From the NCBI GenBank assembly GCA_029935695.1, contig JAOZJV010000258.1, positions 1 to 5,788 of the forward strand: a stretch of 5,788 nucleotides of DNA, written 5' to 3'. The position numbers were made by a program, and so were the translations under genes. A model generated the notes under the pieces. That model had not been told where the DNA came from. It was given only the letters and a program-made list of their open reading frames with translations, and made no database searches. Below are positions 5,605 to 5,788 of the stretch, piece by piece. How positions within the stretch are numbered: position 1 is the first letter of the stretch; each line of letters starts with the position of its first letter. The stretch comes from Candidatus Krumholzibacteriia bacterium. Its GTDB lineage: Bacteria > Krumholzibacteriota > Krumholzibacteriia > LZORAL124-64-63.

Positions 5605-5692
5605 TGGTGCCGGGAGCCGGAATCGAACCGGCACGGAGCAACGCTCCGAGGGATTTTAAGTCCCTTGCGTCTACCAGTTTCGCCATCCCGGC
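5605..5692 (-). tRNA. tRNA-Leu (anticodon UAA)
   Basis: The minus strand gives a complete cloverleaf with a perfect 7-bp acceptor stem GCCGGGA/TCCCGGC (5686-5692 with 5609-5615), discriminator A at 5608 and an encoded CCA (5605-5607). The anticodon stem AGGGA/TCCCT encloses CTTAAAA, giving anticodon TAA (positions 5656-5658). The long variable arm CGGAGC-GTT-GCTCCG marks a class II tRNA, and the A73 discriminator fits leucine rather than serine. The T arm GCCGG-TTCGATT-CCGGC is intact. Confidence 0.98.
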
Positions 5693-5727
5693 ACAGGAAA
5701 TATCTGGTTACAGGGATTATGAAAAGC

Positions 5728-5788
5728 TGGAGGCGGCACCCGGAGTCGAACCGGGGGTAACGATTTTGCAGACCGTCGCCTTAACCAC
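5728..5788 (-). tRNA. tRNA-Cys (anticodon GCA), 5' end beyond window
   Basis: The minus strand shows the 3' part of a tRNA from the D loop onward. The anticodon stem ACGGT/ATCGT (one G-U pair) encloses CTGCAAA, giving anticodon GCA (5767-5769). The T arm CCCGG-TTCGACT-CCGGG, the 3' acceptor strand TGCCGCC, discriminator T (5731) and encoded CCA (5728-5730) follow. A U73 discriminator is the known identity element of tRNA-Cys. The 5' acceptor strand and part of the D arm lie outside. The 35-base gap to tRNA-Leu has no terminator, so the two are probably processed from one transcript. Confidence 0.95.

Noticed and set aside
1..5788. Mobile element, CRISPR array or defence system
   Set aside because: No transposase, integrase, terminal inverted repeats, spaced direct repeats or defence-type domains were seen; the content is housekeeping plus two glycosyltransferases.

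Overview
The window looks like an ordinary chromosomal segment of a Gram-negative bacterium. Everything supportable is transcribed on the minus strand. DnaK carries the insert in its nucleotide-binding domain that is typical of Gram-negative homologues. The sigma-70 factor is short (about 284 residues), lacks region 1.1, and has an FISYAVWWIRQAI core and a basic C-terminus ending in YLS. That layout resembles the primary sigma factors of Bacteroidota and relatives (FCB group). I infer an FCB-like or otherwise deep-branching, possibly uncultured lineage, with low confidence, and I cannot name a genus.

Layout in the direction of transcription (high to low coordinates): a tRNA-Cys(GCA) cut by the right edge (5728-5788); tRNA-Leu(UAA) (5605-5692); a GT4-type glycosyltransferase with a TTG start (4428-5573); a GT2-type glycosyltransferase with a GTG start three bases later (3429-4424); a 172-base AT-rich gap with candidate promoter and operator elements; dnaK (1316-3256); a 331-base gap with a hairpin, a strong consensus promoter and a long leader; the sigma-70 factor (130-984); a hairpin terminator overlapped by a consensus promoter; and tRNA-Val(GAC) cut by the left edge (1-52).

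There appear to be at least four transcription units. (1) tRNA-Cys, tRNA-Leu and the two glycosyltransferases may form one mixed stable-RNA/mRNA unit, because the 31 bases between tRNA-Leu and the GT4 start hold a ribosome binding site but no visible terminator or promoter. (2) dnaK seems to be on its own, with no grpE, dnaJ or hrcA beside it and no CIRCE element upstream. (3) The sigma factor has its own near-perfect promoter and a leader of about 187 bases. (4) tRNA-Val has its own promoter, built into the terminator of the sigma gene.

The two glycosyltransferases probably act together on a surface polysaccharide, lipid or protein glycan; the substrate cannot be read from sequence. I saw no mobile element, CRISPR array, phage gene or toxin-antitoxin pair, and no convincing novel multi-gene system. 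The points worth a second look are regulatory and organisational.
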